Source: Oxalobacteraceae bacterium (lineage in GTDB: Bacteria > Pseudomonadota > Gammaproteobacteria > Burkholderiales > Burkholderiaceae_D). Taken from it: 64,000 nucleotides of DNA. Positions 13,388-23,327 of the stretch are shown here, piece by piece (the first letter of the stretch is position 1; each line of letters begins with the position of its first letter). The stretch spans positions 62,001 to 126,000 of the forward strand of contig JAUYNR010000047.1 in the NCBI GenBank assembly GCA_030698225.1, in the 5' to 3' direction. The position numbers and the translations under genes were made by a program. The notes below the pieces were generated by a model that saw nothing but the letters and a program-made list of their open reading frames with translations, was not told the DNA's origin and ran no database searches.

Positions 13388-14086
13388 TCACGGCCTGATT
13401 GGATCAAGCGCGACTTGGCAGCGCCATAAACTGTGGCCGGAGGCAAGATATTTGCGTTCGAACGGGGTAATCGGCGCGTTGGTTTGGTAGTGCTCGACAG
13501 CCGCTTGCGGCAGCCGGCGCAGCTGCTGCACTGCAGCAGCGAATTCCTCAACATAGATGCGCCAGTTGCTGCGGCATTCCAGCGCGCCGCCCAGCGCGAT
13601 GATGGTCGGGAACACCGGATGCCCGTGCCAGCGGCGCCCGAGATGCGCGGCTTTCGGCCACGGATTCGGGTACAGCAGATACTGGCGCGCCGGTCGGATT
13701 TCCGCCGCCAACAGCAGGCGCCAGTAATCGACCAGATCGGCGCGCACCAGCATCAAATTTTGCGGCGCTGCAACGTCCCAACACGTGTTGCGCTGCAGCC
13801 GGTCAGCCGACTGGTCGATCCCGATCACGAAATGATCGGGGAATTGCGTCGCCAGGTGCAGCGTCGATAGGCCGACGCCGCAGCCGGTATCGAGTATCAG
13901 CGGCATCGGGCGCGTGGCGCCGCCGGCAGCGGCGCGCCAGGCGGCCATGCTGGTCTCGAACGCTTGGCGGTTGTAGGCGGTAATCGGTTTCCGGAAGACG
14001 CTGGCTGCGTGTTTGGCGACGGTCGCCGCCAATTGCCGGTGAATGCCGTCCTGGCTGCTGACGATGGGGGAAGAGTTGGCTTGCAT
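13388..14086 (-). CDS. TrmB-like SAM-dependent methyltransferase (divergent tRNA m7G46 methyltransferase paralogue)
   Basis: A 232-residue class I methyltransferase. The SAM-binding loop is LDTGCGVGLSTLHLA (about residue 65), followed by the acidic VIGIDQS and VRADLVDYW. The block LLYPNPWPK corresponds to the TrmB motif PDPWPK but carries Asn where TrmB has Asp, and the usual RHxKRR basic run is replaced by AAHLGRRWHGH. The end TPFERKYLASGHSLW recalls the TrmB C-terminal substrate motif. The fold is confident; methylation of G46 in tRNA is not, given the changed motif. It lies 11 bases downstream of dprA on the same strand. Confidence 0.75.
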   Translation of the reverse strand: MQANSSPIVSSQDGIHRQLAATVAKHAASVFRKPITAYNRQAFETSMAAWRAAAGGATRPMPLILDTGCGVGLSTLHLATQFPDHFVIGIDQSADRLQRNTCWDVAAPQNLMLVRADLVDYWRLLLAAEIRPARQYLLYPNPWPKAAHLGRRWHGHPVFPTIIALGGALECRSNWRIYVEEFAAAVQQLRRLPQAAVEHYQTNAPITPFERKYLASGHSLWRCQVALDPIRP

Positions 14087-14097
14087 GGCGGTGTATT

Positions 14098-15228
14098 TTA
14101 GCCCAGCCGCCGGTAGGCGCCGTCCGGCAGCCGCTCCACCAGACCGTCGAGTTCCAGCGTCAGCAACTGGGTGCTGAGGGTGGCGATATCGAAGCCGCTG
14201 CGCTGCGCCAGCGTATCCACATGCACCGGGTCGAATCCCATCGCGATCAGCAGCCGGCTGGTTTGCGGGTCTTTCGGGTTGGCGCTGGCTGGCGCCGGAG
14301 TGGCCGTGTCCGCAGCCGCCGTGGCAGGGGCCGGCGTGAAATGGCGCAATTCTTCCAGTATGTCCTGGGCCGACTCGACCAGCTTGGCGCCTTGCTTGAT
14401 TAGCAGATGGCAGCCTTTGGACAGCGGGGAATGGATCGAACCGGGGATCGCAAATACCTCCCGGCCCTGCTCGGCGGCCATGCGGGCGGTGATCAGCGAA
14501 CCCGATTGCAGCGCCGCCTCGATCACCAGCACGCCGCGCGCCAGTCCGGAAATGATGCGGTTGCGGCGCGGGAAATTGGCGGCGATCGCCGGCATCCCGA
14601 GCGGGTACTCGCTGACGATGCAGCCGGCGTCGGCAATCCGGTGCGCCAGATTGCGATTGCGGGCCGGATAGACGATATCGGCGCCGGTGCCGATCACCGC
14701 CACCGTCGATCCGGCGCCGCGCAAGCCACCCTGGTGGGCGGCGGCATCGATTCCTAGCGCCAGGCCGGAAATGATGGTCAGTCCGGCCTGGCTCAGCGCC
14801 TGCGAAAACTGGTCGGCGTTGGCAATTCCTTGCACGGTGGCATTGCGGCTGCCTACCACCGCCAGCGAAGCAGCCGACAGCAGCGCCAGCCGCCCTTTCG
14901 CATACAGCACCAGCGGCGGGTCGGGAATCTCCAGCAGCGCAGGCGGATAGCCGTCATCGGCCAGCGTCAGCACGTGATTGCCGGCCTGTGCGTTCCAGTC
15001 CAGCGTCTTGTCGATCAGGGCCAGCGTGGCGTCGGAGGGCAGCGCCAGCAGCGCATGGGCGACGCGCTGCGATACCACCTTGTGCAGTGCCGAAAAGCTG
15101 CTCGAAAAGATGCTCTCCGGCAAACCGAAGGCTGCCAGCAGCTTGCGCGCGGTCTCGGGGCCGACGCCGGGCGTTTGTTCCAGCCGTATCCAGAGCGCCA
15201 GTTCTTCCGGCTGTGCAGCGCCTGTCAT
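14098..15228 (-). CDS. dprA: DNA-processing protein DprA
   Basis: A 376-residue protein that binds incoming single-stranded DNA and loads RecA during natural transformation. The N-terminal helix-hairpin-helix region contains LEQTPGVGPETARKLL. The central Rossmann-like domain carries VVGSRNATVQGIANAD, ISGLALGIDAAAHQG, VIGTGADIVYPARN, FPRRNRIISGLA and EAALQSGSLITAR, all family hallmarks. After an Ala/Pro-rich linker (about residues 292-312) comes a C-terminal winged-helix DML1-like domain. It is probably co-transcribed with the LysM gene upstream, an arrangement usual in beta- and gammaproteobacteria. Confidence 0.95.
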   Translation of the reverse strand: MTGAAQPEELALWIRLEQTPGVGPETARKLLAAFGLPESIFSSSFSALHKVVSQRVAHALLALPSDATLALIDKTLDWNAQAGNHVLTLADDGYPPALLEIPDPPLVLYAKGRLALLSAASLAVVGSRNATVQGIANADQFSQALSQAGLTIISGLALGIDAAAHQGGLRGAGSTVAVIGTGADIVYPARNRNLAHRIADAGCIVSEYPLGMPAIAANFPRRNRIISGLARGVLVIEAALQSGSLITARMAAEQGREVFAIPGSIHSPLSKGCHLLIKQGAKLVESAQDILEELRHFTPAPATAAADTATPAPASANPKDPQTSRLLIAMGFDPVHVDTLAQRSGFDIATLSTQLLTLELDGLVERLPDGAYRRLG

Positions 15229-15245
15229 CGCGAAAGCGGTACCGA

Positions 15246-16322
15246 TTACTCGGGCGACCTGGCCACATCGCCGACCTGGACCGAGTCGGTGACTTGCATG
15301 ATGAGCCCGTAAGCGACTCCGCCAAAGACCCGGAAAATGAACAGCGAACCGTATTGCTCGTCCGGCAGCTTGATGGTCTGGCCCTTGTCGGCCGGGTCCT
15401 TGATCAGCTGGCCGTAGCGCGACAATTCAAGCACGGTGCCTACATCGACGCCGTCATTGCTGCCGCGATTGATCGACACTACCTGGTTCTGGCCCGCATG
15501 CGTGACGCCGCCATAGATGGCAACGATGCGCGCAGCGACCGGGTGTTCCGGCGGATGCGGCATGTAATTCATGATCGGCGTCGGCGGTACCGGCAGCATG
15601 CGGTCGCCGGCGCCCATTTCTTCCTTGGATGAAACCACCGTGAAGGTGTGCGCTTCATTTTCCGCCCGGGCCGCGCGTTGCAGCTTGAGGGTGCCAAGAT
15701 AGACCGCTTCAAAGCCGATGACGGCCTTGGTTTCCGGGTCTTTCAGCGGCTTGCCCGGACGGAAGGCCTGAAACGAGGTGCCGCCGTGCAGATCGCCGCG
15801 GACATAAGCCTTGTCATTCTTACCGAGGAATACGCGCCCTTCCTGGGCTGCGACAATGCGCAGGGTATCGTTGAGCTGGTTTTCTTCGATGATCAGCGGT
15901 TGCGACAGGAACGGTTCGATGATGCTGGCATCAATCGCCGTTACCGCATCCACGCCCAGACCTTCAGTGCGGATTCCGGGCAGCAGGCGCACGTTCGACG
16001 AGCCGCCGAGACCGGTCCGGGTTCCCAGCCGCAGCCGCCCGGCCGCGCGGTCGAAATACACGACCTGGCCTGGATAGATCCAGTGCGGATCACGGATCTG
16101 GTCGCGGTTCAAGCCCCATACTTGCGGCCAGCACCACGGATGCTGGAGGAATTTCCCGGAAATATCCCACAGCGTGTCGCCGCGCATTACCGTATGCTGA
16201 TCCGGGGCATTCGGCAGGAATTCGCACGAGGCTGCCTGCGCGTTGGGTACAGCGAGCAAAACCAACGCGGCAAAAACAGAGGCGGCAGTCAATTTCAGGG
16301 CGATTGTGCTAAAATTTTTCAT
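15246..16322 (-). CDS. Secreted LysM-domain protein
   Basis: A 358-residue exported protein with a signal peptide (LTAASVFAALVLLAVPNAQA, cleavage after AQA) and one LysM domain (HTVMRGDTLWDISGKF to YPGQVVYFD, about residues 42-90) that binds peptidoglycan glycan chains. The remaining 260 residues are a conserved beta-rich region without a catalytic motif that I recognise. I prefer the Met at 16322, which has GGATAA upstream, over the one 24 bases earlier. It is divergent from def and upstream of dprA, the common betaproteobacterial arrangement. Confidence 0.88.
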   Translation of the reverse strand: MKNFSTIALKLTAASVFAALVLLAVPNAQAASCEFLPNAPDQHTVMRGDTLWDISGKFLQHPWCWPQVWGLNRDQIRDPHWIYPGQVVYFDRAAGRLRLGTRTGLGGSSNVRLLPGIRTEGLGVDAVTAIDASIIEPFLSQPLIIEENQLNDTLRIVAAQEGRVFLGKNDKAYVRGDLHGGTSFQAFRPGKPLKDPETKAVIGFEAVYLGTLKLQRAARAENEAHTFTVVSSKEEMGAGDRMLPVPPTPIMNYMPHPPEHPVAARIVAIYGGVTHAGQNQVVSINRGSNDGVDVGTVLELSRYGQLIKDPADKGQTIKLPDEQYGSLFIFRVFGGVAYGLIMQVTDSVQVGDVARSPE

Positions 16323-16518
16323 CGTGTTATCCAATGAGTGTGGCATGAATCGTAGTCGAGTTTAGTCGAGTACAAGCCACAAATGTGGTGTGTGCACACA
16401 AGTGGATGCATGGCAATACTTGCCAAATTGAATCAAATTCTGCCCATAAAACCTTGAACTAGCAAGAGAAAATCCTTTTCGGCACTCTGGTGCCATTGTG
16501 TCGTTGTGTAAAAGCCGT

Positions 16519-17034
16519 ATGCCACTATTAAACATTCTGCGTTATCCCGATCCGCGCCTGCACAAGGTCGCCAAGCCGGTGACTTTTTTTGACGCGCGCC
16601 TGAAAAAGCTGATCAAGGACATGGCGGACACCATGTATGAAGCGCCGGGCGTCGGCCTGGCCGCATCGCAAGTCGATGTCCATGAACAGCTGGTGGTGAT
16701 CGACACTTCGGATACGCAGGACGACTTGCGGGTATTCATCAATCCGGAAATCCTCTGGGTCAGCAGCGAGACCAAGGTGTATGACGAAGGTTGCCTGTCG
16801 GTTCCGGGGATCTATGATGGCGTCGAGCGCCCGGCACAGGTCAAGGTGCGGGCGCTGGATGCGGACGGCAAACTGTTCGAAATCAGTGCCGACGGCTTGC
16901 TGGCAGTGTGTATCCAGCACGAGATGGACCACCTCAAGGGCAAGGTGTTCGTCGACTATCTGTCCCCGCTCAAGCGCAACCGGATCAGGATGAAGATGCT
17001 GAAGGAAGAGCGCCAGCTGCAGCGGCGCGGATAG
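16519..17034 (+). CDS. def: Peptide deformylase
   Basis: A 171-residue metalloenzyme that removes the formyl group from nascent proteins. All three motifs are present: [10 protein letters not shown] (GxGxAAxQ), EGCLSVPG (the Cys metal ligand) and QHEMDHLKG (HExxH). The protein begins at [14 protein letters not shown] as expected for the family, so the ATG at 16519 is used rather than the GTG seven codons upstream. The usual partner fmt does not follow; a convergent LysR gene comes next. Confidence 0.96.
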   Translation: MPLLNILRYPDPRLHKVAKPVTFFDARLKKLIKDMADTMYEAPGVGLAASQVDVHEQLVVIDTSDTQDDLRVFINPEILWVSSETKVYDEGCLSVPGIYDGVERPAQVKVRALDADGKLFEISADGLLAVCIQHEMDHLKGKVFVDYLSPLKRNRIRMKMLKEERQLQRRG

Positions 17035-17062
17035 TCATCGGGGGCGTCACGCGCTGCCGGCA

Positions 17063-17974
17063 TCAATCCTGGCCGATGCCCTGGCGATATGACTTGGCCT
17101 GGTTTTCGAGCCAATCCCGGAACTGTTTCAGGACCGCGCTTTCGGCCTGCTTTTCAGGATAGACCAGGTAATACGATTTGTTGTTGCCAAAATAATGGTC
17201 GGCAGGAATGATCAATTGCCCGCTCTTCAATTCGGATTCGATCAGGAAGCGCGGGATCAGCGCGACCCCCATGTCGTGCATTGCGGCCTGGGTCAGCATC
17301 GAAAACAGTTCATAGCGCGGCCCGGTCATATCGTGTTCCACCTGCAGGCCGAACGATTCGAACCAGGTATGCCAGGCATACGGCCGCGTGGTTTGCTGCA
17401 GCAGCGGATATTCCTGCACCTGCTGCGCAGTCAGCTGTTTGCGCGGCGCGATCAGCCTCGGGCTGCAGACCGGAACGATATCCTCCTGCATCAGGAAACA
17501 CGCTTCGGTGCCCGGCCAGTTGCCGTCGCCGCAATGGATCGCCGCATCGAAGCCGGTGTCGCTGAACAGGAAGGGGCGGGTGCTGGTGGTCAGATTGATC
17601 GAGATATCCGGGTGCGCCTGATGAAATTGCGCCAGCCTGGGCATCAGCCACTTGGAGGCAAAAGTCGGCACGATGGCCAGTTCCAGGTTGCCGCCCAGCC
17701 CGCGCCGCGCCATCAATTCCAGCGTGTCGCGTTCTATCGCATCCAGCCGCAGCGCCACTTGGCGGCCATAGGTGCTGCCGGCCTGCGTCAGCGTCACGCC
17801 GCGCTTGCTGCGGTGGAACAGCGCTACGCCCAGGAATTCCTCCAGGCCGGCAATCTGCCGGCAAATTGCGCTCTGGGTCTGGCTCAGTTCCAGCGCCGCC
17901 TGGGTGAAACTCTGGTGCCTGGCGGCCGCTTCAAAAGCCATCAATGCCTTGGTGTTCGGGATTTTTCTGCGCAT
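17063..17974 (-). CDS. LysR-family transcriptional regulator beside gcdH
   Basis: A 303-residue LysR regulator with an N-terminal winged helix-turn-helix (FEAAARHQSFTQAALELSQTQSAICRQI recognised in pieces over residues 10-45) and a C-terminal effector domain of the GcvA-like type. It is divergent from gcdH across about 138 bases. That layout is typical for LysR activators of their neighbour, so it probably controls glutaryl-CoA breakdown, responding to glutarate or glutaryl-CoA. This last point is inference from position. Confidence 0.9.
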   Translation of the reverse strand: MRRKIPNTKALMAFEAAARHQSFTQAALELSQTQSAICRQIAGLEEFLGVALFHRSKRGVTLTQAGSTYGRQVALRLDAIERDTLELMARRGLGGNLELAIVPTFASKWLMPRLAQFHQAHPDISINLTTSTRPFLFSDTGFDAAIHCGDGNWPGTEACFLMQEDIVPVCSPRLIAPRKQLTAQQVQEYPLLQQTTRPYAWHTWFESFGLQVEHDMTGPRYELFSMLTQAAMHDMGVALIPRFLIESELKSGQLIIPADHYFGNNKSYYLVYPEKQAESAVLKQFRDWLENQAKSYRQGIGQD

Positions 17975-18112
17975 TTCAATGCCATTGGCTAAATCGATAA
18001 ATTTTCCGGCGCGTGCGTAAAACGCACAAGCTGATGCATATTACGCGTTTGCGCACCGCCAGTCATTCTCGTACATTAGTCGGTACATAAACAGATCGAC
18101 CAGGAGAACAAA

Positions 18113-19294
18113 ATGAGCCAAAAAACGCGATTTCATTGGGACGACCCCCTTTTGCTGGACCAGCAGCTGAGCGACGACGAGCGCATGGTGCGCGATGCCG
18201 CCAGCGCCTACAGCCAGGACAAGCTGCTGCCGCGCGTGCTGGAAGCGTTCCGCAACGAAACCACCGACCCGGCGATCTTCCGTGAAATGGGCGAACTCGG
18301 CCTGCTGGGACCGACGATTCCGGAACAATACGGCGGCCCCGGCCTGAATTACGTCAGCTACGGCCTGATCTCGCGCGAAGTCGAGCGGGTCGATTCCGGC
18401 TACCGTTCGATGATGAGCGTGCAGTCGTCGCTGGTGATGGTGCCTATCTATGAATTCGGCACCGAAGCGCAAAAACAGAAATACCTGCCGAAGCTGGCGA
18501 CCGGCGAATGGATCGGCTGCTTCGGCCTGACCGAGCCGAACCACGGTTCCGACCCCGGTTCGATGATCACCCGCGCCAAGAAAGTGGCGGGCGGCTACAG
18601 CATTTCCGGCACCAAGATGTGGATCACCAACTCGCCGATCGCCGACGTGTTCGTGGTCTGGGCCAAGGACGACGAAGGCGCGATCCGCGGCTTCGTGCTG
18701 GACAAGGGCATGAAGGGACTCTCCGCTCCGGCGATCCACGGCAAGTTCGGACTGCGCGCATCGATCACCGGCGAAATCGTGATGGACGGCGTGTTCTGTC
18801 CGGAAGAAAACGCGTTCCCCGACGTGCGCGGCTTGAAAGGCCCGTTCACCTGTCTGAATTCGGCCCGTTACGGCATCGCCTGGGGCGCACTCGGCGCGGC
18901 CGAGGATTGCTTCCATCGGGCCCGCCAATATGTGCTGGATCGCAATCAGTTCGGCCGTCCGCTGGCCGCCAATCAGCTGATCCAGAAGAAGCTGGCCGAC
19001 ATGCTGACCGAAATCACGCTCGGCCTGCAGGGCTGCCTGCAACTGGGCCGGATGAAGGATGCCGGCACCGCATCGGTCGAAGCCACCTCGATCATGAAGC
19101 GCAATTCCTGCGGCAAGTCGCTCGACATCGCCCGGATGGCGCGCGACATGCTGGGCGGCAACGGCATCTCCGACGAGTTCGGCATCATCCGTCACATGGT
19201 GAACCTGGAAGTGGTCAACACCTACGAAGGCACGCACGATATCCATGCGCTGATCCTGGGCCGCGCGATTACCGGCATCCAGGCATTTTCCTGA
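18113..19294 (+). CDS. gcdH: Glutaryl-CoA dehydrogenase
   Basis: A 393-residue FAD enzyme that oxidises and decarboxylates glutaryl-CoA to crotonyl-CoA, in the lysine, tryptophan and glutarate pathways. It carries the acyl-CoA dehydrogenase motifs [16 protein letters not shown] (about residue 138) and [16 protein letters not shown], and the C-terminal [19 protein letters not shown], where the Glu of YEGTHD is the catalytic base. The N-terminus [16 protein letters not shown] is characteristic of GCDH rather than other acyl-CoA dehydrogenases. AGGAGA stands 7 bases before the ATG. The CoA-transferase gene follows after 21 bases. Confidence 0.94.
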   Translation: MSQKTRFHWDDPLLLDQQLSDDERMVRDAASAYSQDKLLPRVLEAFRNETTDPAIFREMGELGLLGPTIPEQYGGPGLNYVSYGLISREVERVDSGYRSMMSVQSSLVMVPIYEFGTEAQKQKYLPKLATGEWIGCFGLTEPNHGSDPGSMITRAKKVAGGYSISGTKMWITNSPIADVFVVWAKDDEGAIRGFVLDKGMKGLSAPAIHGKFGLRASITGEIVMDGVFCPEENAFPDVRGLKGPFTCLNSARYGIAWGALGAAEDCFHRARQYVLDRNQFGRPLAANQLIQKKLADMLTEITLGLQGCLQLGRMKDAGTASVEATSIMKRNSCGKSLDIARMARDMLGGNGISDEFGIIRHMVNLEVVNTYEGTHDIHALILGRAITGIQAFS

Positions 19295-19315
19295 CGGCAT
19301 TGAGAGGGTAATCCG

Positions 19316-20533
19316 ATGAGCCTGCTTCCCGACATCAAGGTACTGGATCTGACGCGCGTGCTGGCCGGGCCGTGGTGCACGCAACTGCTGGCCGATTACG
19401 GCGCGACCGTGATCAAGATCGAAAAGCCGGGGGTAGGCGACGATACCCGCCACTGGGGGCCGCCGTATGCGACGGATGCAGACGGCAACCCGACCAGCGA
19501 GGCGGCCTATTACCTGTCGGCCAACCGCGGCAAGCAATCGGTCACGCTCGATTTTGCCAAGCCGGAAGGCGCAGCGCTGCTGCGCCGGCTGGTCGCGCAA
19601 GCCGACGTGCTGATCGAGAATTACAAGGTCGGCAGCCTGCAGAAATACGGGCTCGATTACGAATCATTGAAGGTAATCAATCCGCGCCTGATCTACTGCT
19701 CGATCACCGGCTTCGGCCAGACTGGGCCGTATGCGGCGCGGCCCGGCTACGACTTCGCGATCCAGGGCATCGGCGGCCTGATGAGCATCACCGGCGAGCG
19801 CGACGCGTTGCCCGGCGGCGGCCCGCAAAAAGTCGGGGTCGCGGTGGTCGACGTGATGACCGGCATGTATGCGAGCACAGCGATCCTGGCGGCGCTGGCA
19901 AATCGCGCCAGCACCGGCGAAGGCCGCTATATCGACGTCGCGCTGCTCGACGTGCAGGTCGCGATGCTGGCCAATGTCGGGATGAATTACCTGGTCGGCG
20001 GCGCATTGCCGCAGCGCTGGGGCAATGCGCACCCGAACATCGTGCCGTATCAGGCGTTCGAGACCGGCGACGGGCAGATCGTGCTCGCGGTCGGCAACGA
20101 CGGCCAGTTCGCCAGCCTGTGCCGGGTGCTGGGCCAGGAATGGAGTGCCGATGCGCGCTTCGCCAGCAATCCGGCGCGGGTCAAGCACCGCGATCTGCTG
20201 CTGCCGCTGATCAGCGAAAGCCTGAAGCAATGGCGCGGGCCCGAATTGGCGGAAGCGCTGGAAGCGGCCGGCGTGCCGTGCGGCCCGATCAACAATCTGG
20301 CGCAGGTATTCGCCGACCCGCAAGTGCAGGCGCGCGAAATGCGGGTCGATGTGCGGCATCCGAGTGCCGGCAGCGTGCCGCAGGTGCGCCATCCGGTGCG
20401 CTTCTCCGGCGACGCGACTGCGCCGATGCAGGCGCCGCCGACGCTGGGCCAGCATACCGACGCGGTATTGCAGCAGATGCTGGGCTTGCCAGCGCACGAG
20501 ATTGCCGCGCTGCGGCAGCAGGGGCTGGTGTAA
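19316..20533 (+). CDS. Class III (CaiB/BaiF) CoA-transferase, probably succinyl-CoA:glutarate
   Basis: A 405-residue family III CoA-transferase that moves CoA between acyl-CoA and a free acid through an aspartyl-CoA intermediate. N-terminal LDLTRVLAGPWCTQLLADYGATVIK is the family signature (seen over residues 9-33), followed by NRGKQSVTLDF and SITGFGQTGPY. The Asp of VVDVMTGMYAS (about residue 177) is the expected nucleophile. Directly downstream of gcdH it most likely activates glutarate using succinyl-CoA, like mammalian SUGCT. The substrate is inferred from context. Confidence 0.88.
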   Translation: MSLLPDIKVLDLTRVLAGPWCTQLLADYGATVIKIEKPGVGDDTRHWGPPYATDADGNPTSEAAYYLSANRGKQSVTLDFAKPEGAALLRRLVAQADVLIENYKVGSLQKYGLDYESLKVINPRLIYCSITGFGQTGPYAARPGYDFAIQGIGGLMSITGERDALPGGGPQKVGVAVVDVMTGMYASTAILAALANRASTGEGRYIDVALLDVQVAMLANVGMNYLVGGALPQRWGNAHPNIVPYQAFETGDGQIVLAVGNDGQFASLCRVLGQEWSADARFASNPARVKHRDLLLPLISESLKQWRGPELAEALEAAGVPCGPINNLAQVFADPQVQAREMRVDVRHPSAGSVPQVRHPVRFSGDATAPMQAPPTLGQHTDAVLQQMLGLPAHEIAALRQQGLV

Positions 20534-21060
20534 CGCAGCCCGATCTCGGACGTCAGTAATCGCCTGAGTAATTGCCCGCATTTGTATTTATTCAGCCCGC
20601 GATAAGGAGTCTCTGAAAACCTGTCGTCCCCGCGCAGAGCCTGCCCTCGAATGCTTGAGTCGGGGGCGGGGATCCATAAGCCGGTGATTAGCCATGCGCC
20701 GTATGGATTCCCTCCTGCGCGGGAATGACGGTGGCATGTATGACGTTACCCTCTCAAAACTGCGCCTATCATAGGGGCCTGAACGGTTACCGGTATTTCA
20801 CAATAAGGCGGGGTATCGATAAAAACAGGCGTTCTTGCGCAGGTATCTAATGCGACTTTAGAAATACGCACTGCTGTATGCAAACGGCCTACGCTTTGTG
20901 CGATTGGTTATTGCGTCAATTTTGAGATGCACGGAATGGCAGCGCTCGGCCAAAAACGAACGGCCACAGACGAATCGCGACCGGGAAGCGCGCTATCGAT
21001 AGCGGAATCGATAGCGCTGGCAGTGCTAGACTACGCGCCTTACACGCTGGATCTGAACCC
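20534..21060. other. 527-base intergenic region with a palindromic repeat and a hairpin
   Basis: No gene seen. It holds a composite palindromic repeat at 20621-20734 (listed separately) and a perfect hairpin with 11-base arms GCGCTATCGAT / ATCGATAGCGC at 20990-21017, 43 bases before the next start codon. The hairpin lacks a T tract, so it is more likely an operator or leader structure than a terminator. Confidence 0.6.
20621..20734. repeat. Dispersed palindromic repeat (GTCATTCCCGCGCAGG family)
   Basis: Starts with CGTCCCCGCGCAGAG and ends with CTCCTGCGCGGGAATGACG, with an internal GGGGATCC. The GGGAATGACG half recurs at 51659-51690, at 53339-53357 inside hsdM and at 58276-58301 inside hsdR. 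It is a REP-like element common in proteobacterial chromosomes. Confidence 0.8.
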
Positions 21061-21612
21061 ATGACGAACACAAAACAGCCTGCCGCGAAAAAAGCAGTCG
21101 ATGCGCCTGCCGGACGCGCGGAAAATCCGTTCCTGAGTACCGCGTTTTACGCACGGATGCGCGATTACACCGAGCGTGACGCGGCATTCTCGAAAGAGTT
21201 GAAGGCGATCGCGGAATGCGGCGCAGGCAAACAGAGCAGCGACGCGCGCCTGGCGCCATCGCTGCAAGTTTTGCGCGGCGTGATTAAAAAAGGCTTGCCG
21301 CTCGAGGACATGCTCGGCCGCATCGTGCTGGGCGTCGAAGCGGGTCTGTGGGCACCCTGGTTGAGCGGATTCGGCATTGAACTGCGGGGCGTCAGCTACG
21401 CGAAGACCGGAGCGCGTAATGCCCGGCTGGCGCTGGACATCAGCCTGGCGTCCAAGGCCAACACCGCGTTCGCAAACGCCGGAATTCCCAATTGGCGCAG
21501 TTTGGTGGCGCAAGACTGTGTCCAGATCCAGGTCGAGAAGCCGACCGAGAAGACCCCTGCAAAGGCCTACGCCATTTTTACCCTGGACGCCACTGGCAAC
21601 ACTGGCAATTGA
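21061..21612 (+). CDS. Hypothetical protein, unknown family
   Basis: A 183-residue soluble protein I do not recognise. The N-terminus is Lys/Ala-rich (KQPAAKKAVDAPAG) and probably disordered, and the C-terminal part alternates hydrophobic residues in beta-like fashion. No signal peptide, membrane helix or catalytic motif is visible. Codon use matches the chromosome. It follows the hairpin at 20990-21017, which may control it. Confidence 0.6.
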   Translation: MTNTKQPAAKKAVDAPAGRAENPFLSTAFYARMRDYTERDAAFSKELKAIAECGAGKQSSDARLAPSLQVLRGVIKKGLPLEDMLGRIVLGVEAGLWAPWLSGFGIELRGVSYAKTGARNARLALDISLASKANTAFANAGIPNWRSLVAQDCVQIQVEKPTEKTPAKAYAIFTLDATGNTGN

Positions 21613-21873
21613 GCGTTGTCGCCGCACGGATGACGATATGTGTCCGGCTGGCTGCCGCAGACGGTGGGGATCGCTGGATGATGCATCGACAGCATGCATT
21701 TGACCGGGTTCGGCCGGATTTTCTGCCAAGAAAAAGGGGGGACTTCAATCCCTGAGAAAGTGGCCGCAAAATCACAAAAATGCTGGGGAATCCGCGGAAT
21801 CATGGCGCTTCTTTATCACACCAGAAAAACGACATTCGTATTTTTTCTATAAAAATCAGTCACTTACAATAAC

Positions 21874-23327
21874 ATGCGTAAACATTGGATAGTGCAGGCG
21901 GTGTCGTGGCTCAAGTCAAGCCGTGAGCCGGTTCCTCATGAAATCAACGAGCTGGATTGGAAGGTTTCCCTATCCGACAACAAGGAACGCTTGGTTGAGC
22001 ACCTGATCGCTTTTGCCAATTATCCGAATGGCGGCTACTTGGCCTATGGGATTGCAGACGCTGGCGCCAAACTGGTAGGTGTTGACCAAGCGCAGGTCGA
22101 AGACATCATTTCTCGGTTAACCAATCTGGGCCGCGATGCGGTCGAGCCACCGCTTATCCTAGACCATGCCGTTGTCGTACACGACGACGTCCCCTTGCTA
22201 TTCGTCTATATCTCCGAGCAGGCGAACAAGCCAGCACATCGCCGGGGAAAGAGCATCGAAGAAGCTTGGATACGTTCCGGTGGAACGACCCGCAAGGCAT
22301 CGCGAGCGGAGGTCGGCTCGCTCATGCTCAATAGCCATGCGCCTCGCTGGGAAGAGCTTCGGGCCACTTCGCTTTTGTCGGCGGAGGAAGTCATTGCTCG
22401 CCTTGACCTTGCCACTATTGCTAAGCTTCTGCAGCGCCCTTTGCCCGATGAAGGTAGTGAGCTGATGCGTTGGCTGGCAGAAGAAAGCATGGTCGTGCTC
22501 GACGGCAACGGCTACTACATCACGAACCTCGGCGGCATTGCAGCCGCTCGCGAGTTGAACCAGTTCGACTTCCTTCGCCGCAAACCTATTCGGGTTATCC
22601 GTTATCGCGGCACCAATAAGGTCGACACAATTGACGAGATGGTCGGAAACAAAGGCTATGCGGTCGGCTTTGAGGGGCTGATTGGCTATCTCAAGCGTGT
22701 GTTGCCACATTCCGAAGTCATCCAGCAGTCGCTGCGCGAGCAGGTGAGCGTCTACCCGGAAATCGCGCTGCGCGAACTTATCGCAAATGCCTTGATTCAC
22801 CAGGATTTCGGCGTGACGGGCGCTGGCCCTACCATCGAAATATACGATGACCGAATTACCTTTACCAATCCTGGCTCGCTGCTTCCCAGTAAGCGGCTCG
22901 ACCGCTTGATCGGCACCACACCGGAGTCACGCAACGAACTGCTGGCCTCGAAGTTCCGCCTGTACCGTATTTGTGAGGAACGGGGCACCGGATTCCAAAA
23001 GGTGATAGCCGATGTCGAGCTGTTTGGCATGCCACCGGTTGTGTTCACTCCGTTGGAAAACGCGTTTCAGGTCACGCTGTACGCTCCTCGTCAGTTCGCC
23101 GAAATGGCGCAAAGCGAACGTATCGAAGCTTGTTATCAGCATGCCGTCTTGCAGTATTTTTCCAGTCAGACGCTAACTAATACCACGCTACGAGCTCGTT
23201 TCAAGGTCAGTGGCAACGCAATCAAATTACCAACCTGATTGCGGATGCAGCAGAGGCCGGGCGCATCAAGCGCAAGGACACTAGCAGCGGCAATAAATTT
23301 GCCGAATATTTGCCGTATTGGGCTTGA
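21874..23327 (+). pseudogene. AlbA_2-domain ATP-binding protein with a C-terminal frameshift
   Basis: The N-terminal AlbA_2 (Schlafen-like, DNA-binding) domain covers roughly residues 10-140 (EINELDWKVSLS, FANYPNGGYLAYGIAD). A C-terminal GHKL-like region contains ALRELIANALIHQDF and CEERGTGFQKVI, as in the COG2865 predicted transcriptional regulators. The continuous frame ends at TGA 23236-23238 after RFKVSGNAIKLPT. In another frame from about 23203 the sequence reads QWQRNQITNLIADAAEAGRI and closes with NKFAEYLPYWA at 23327, the expected winged-helix tail. A single indel near 23195-23210 therefore separates the body from the true C-terminus. Function may survive, since only the last helix-turn-helix is affected. 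Confidence 0.75.

Noticed and set aside
18041-19600. 519-codon antisense frame opposite gcdH
   Set aside because: Shadow of gcdH and the CoA-transferase; His/Arg/Asp-rich nonsense composition.
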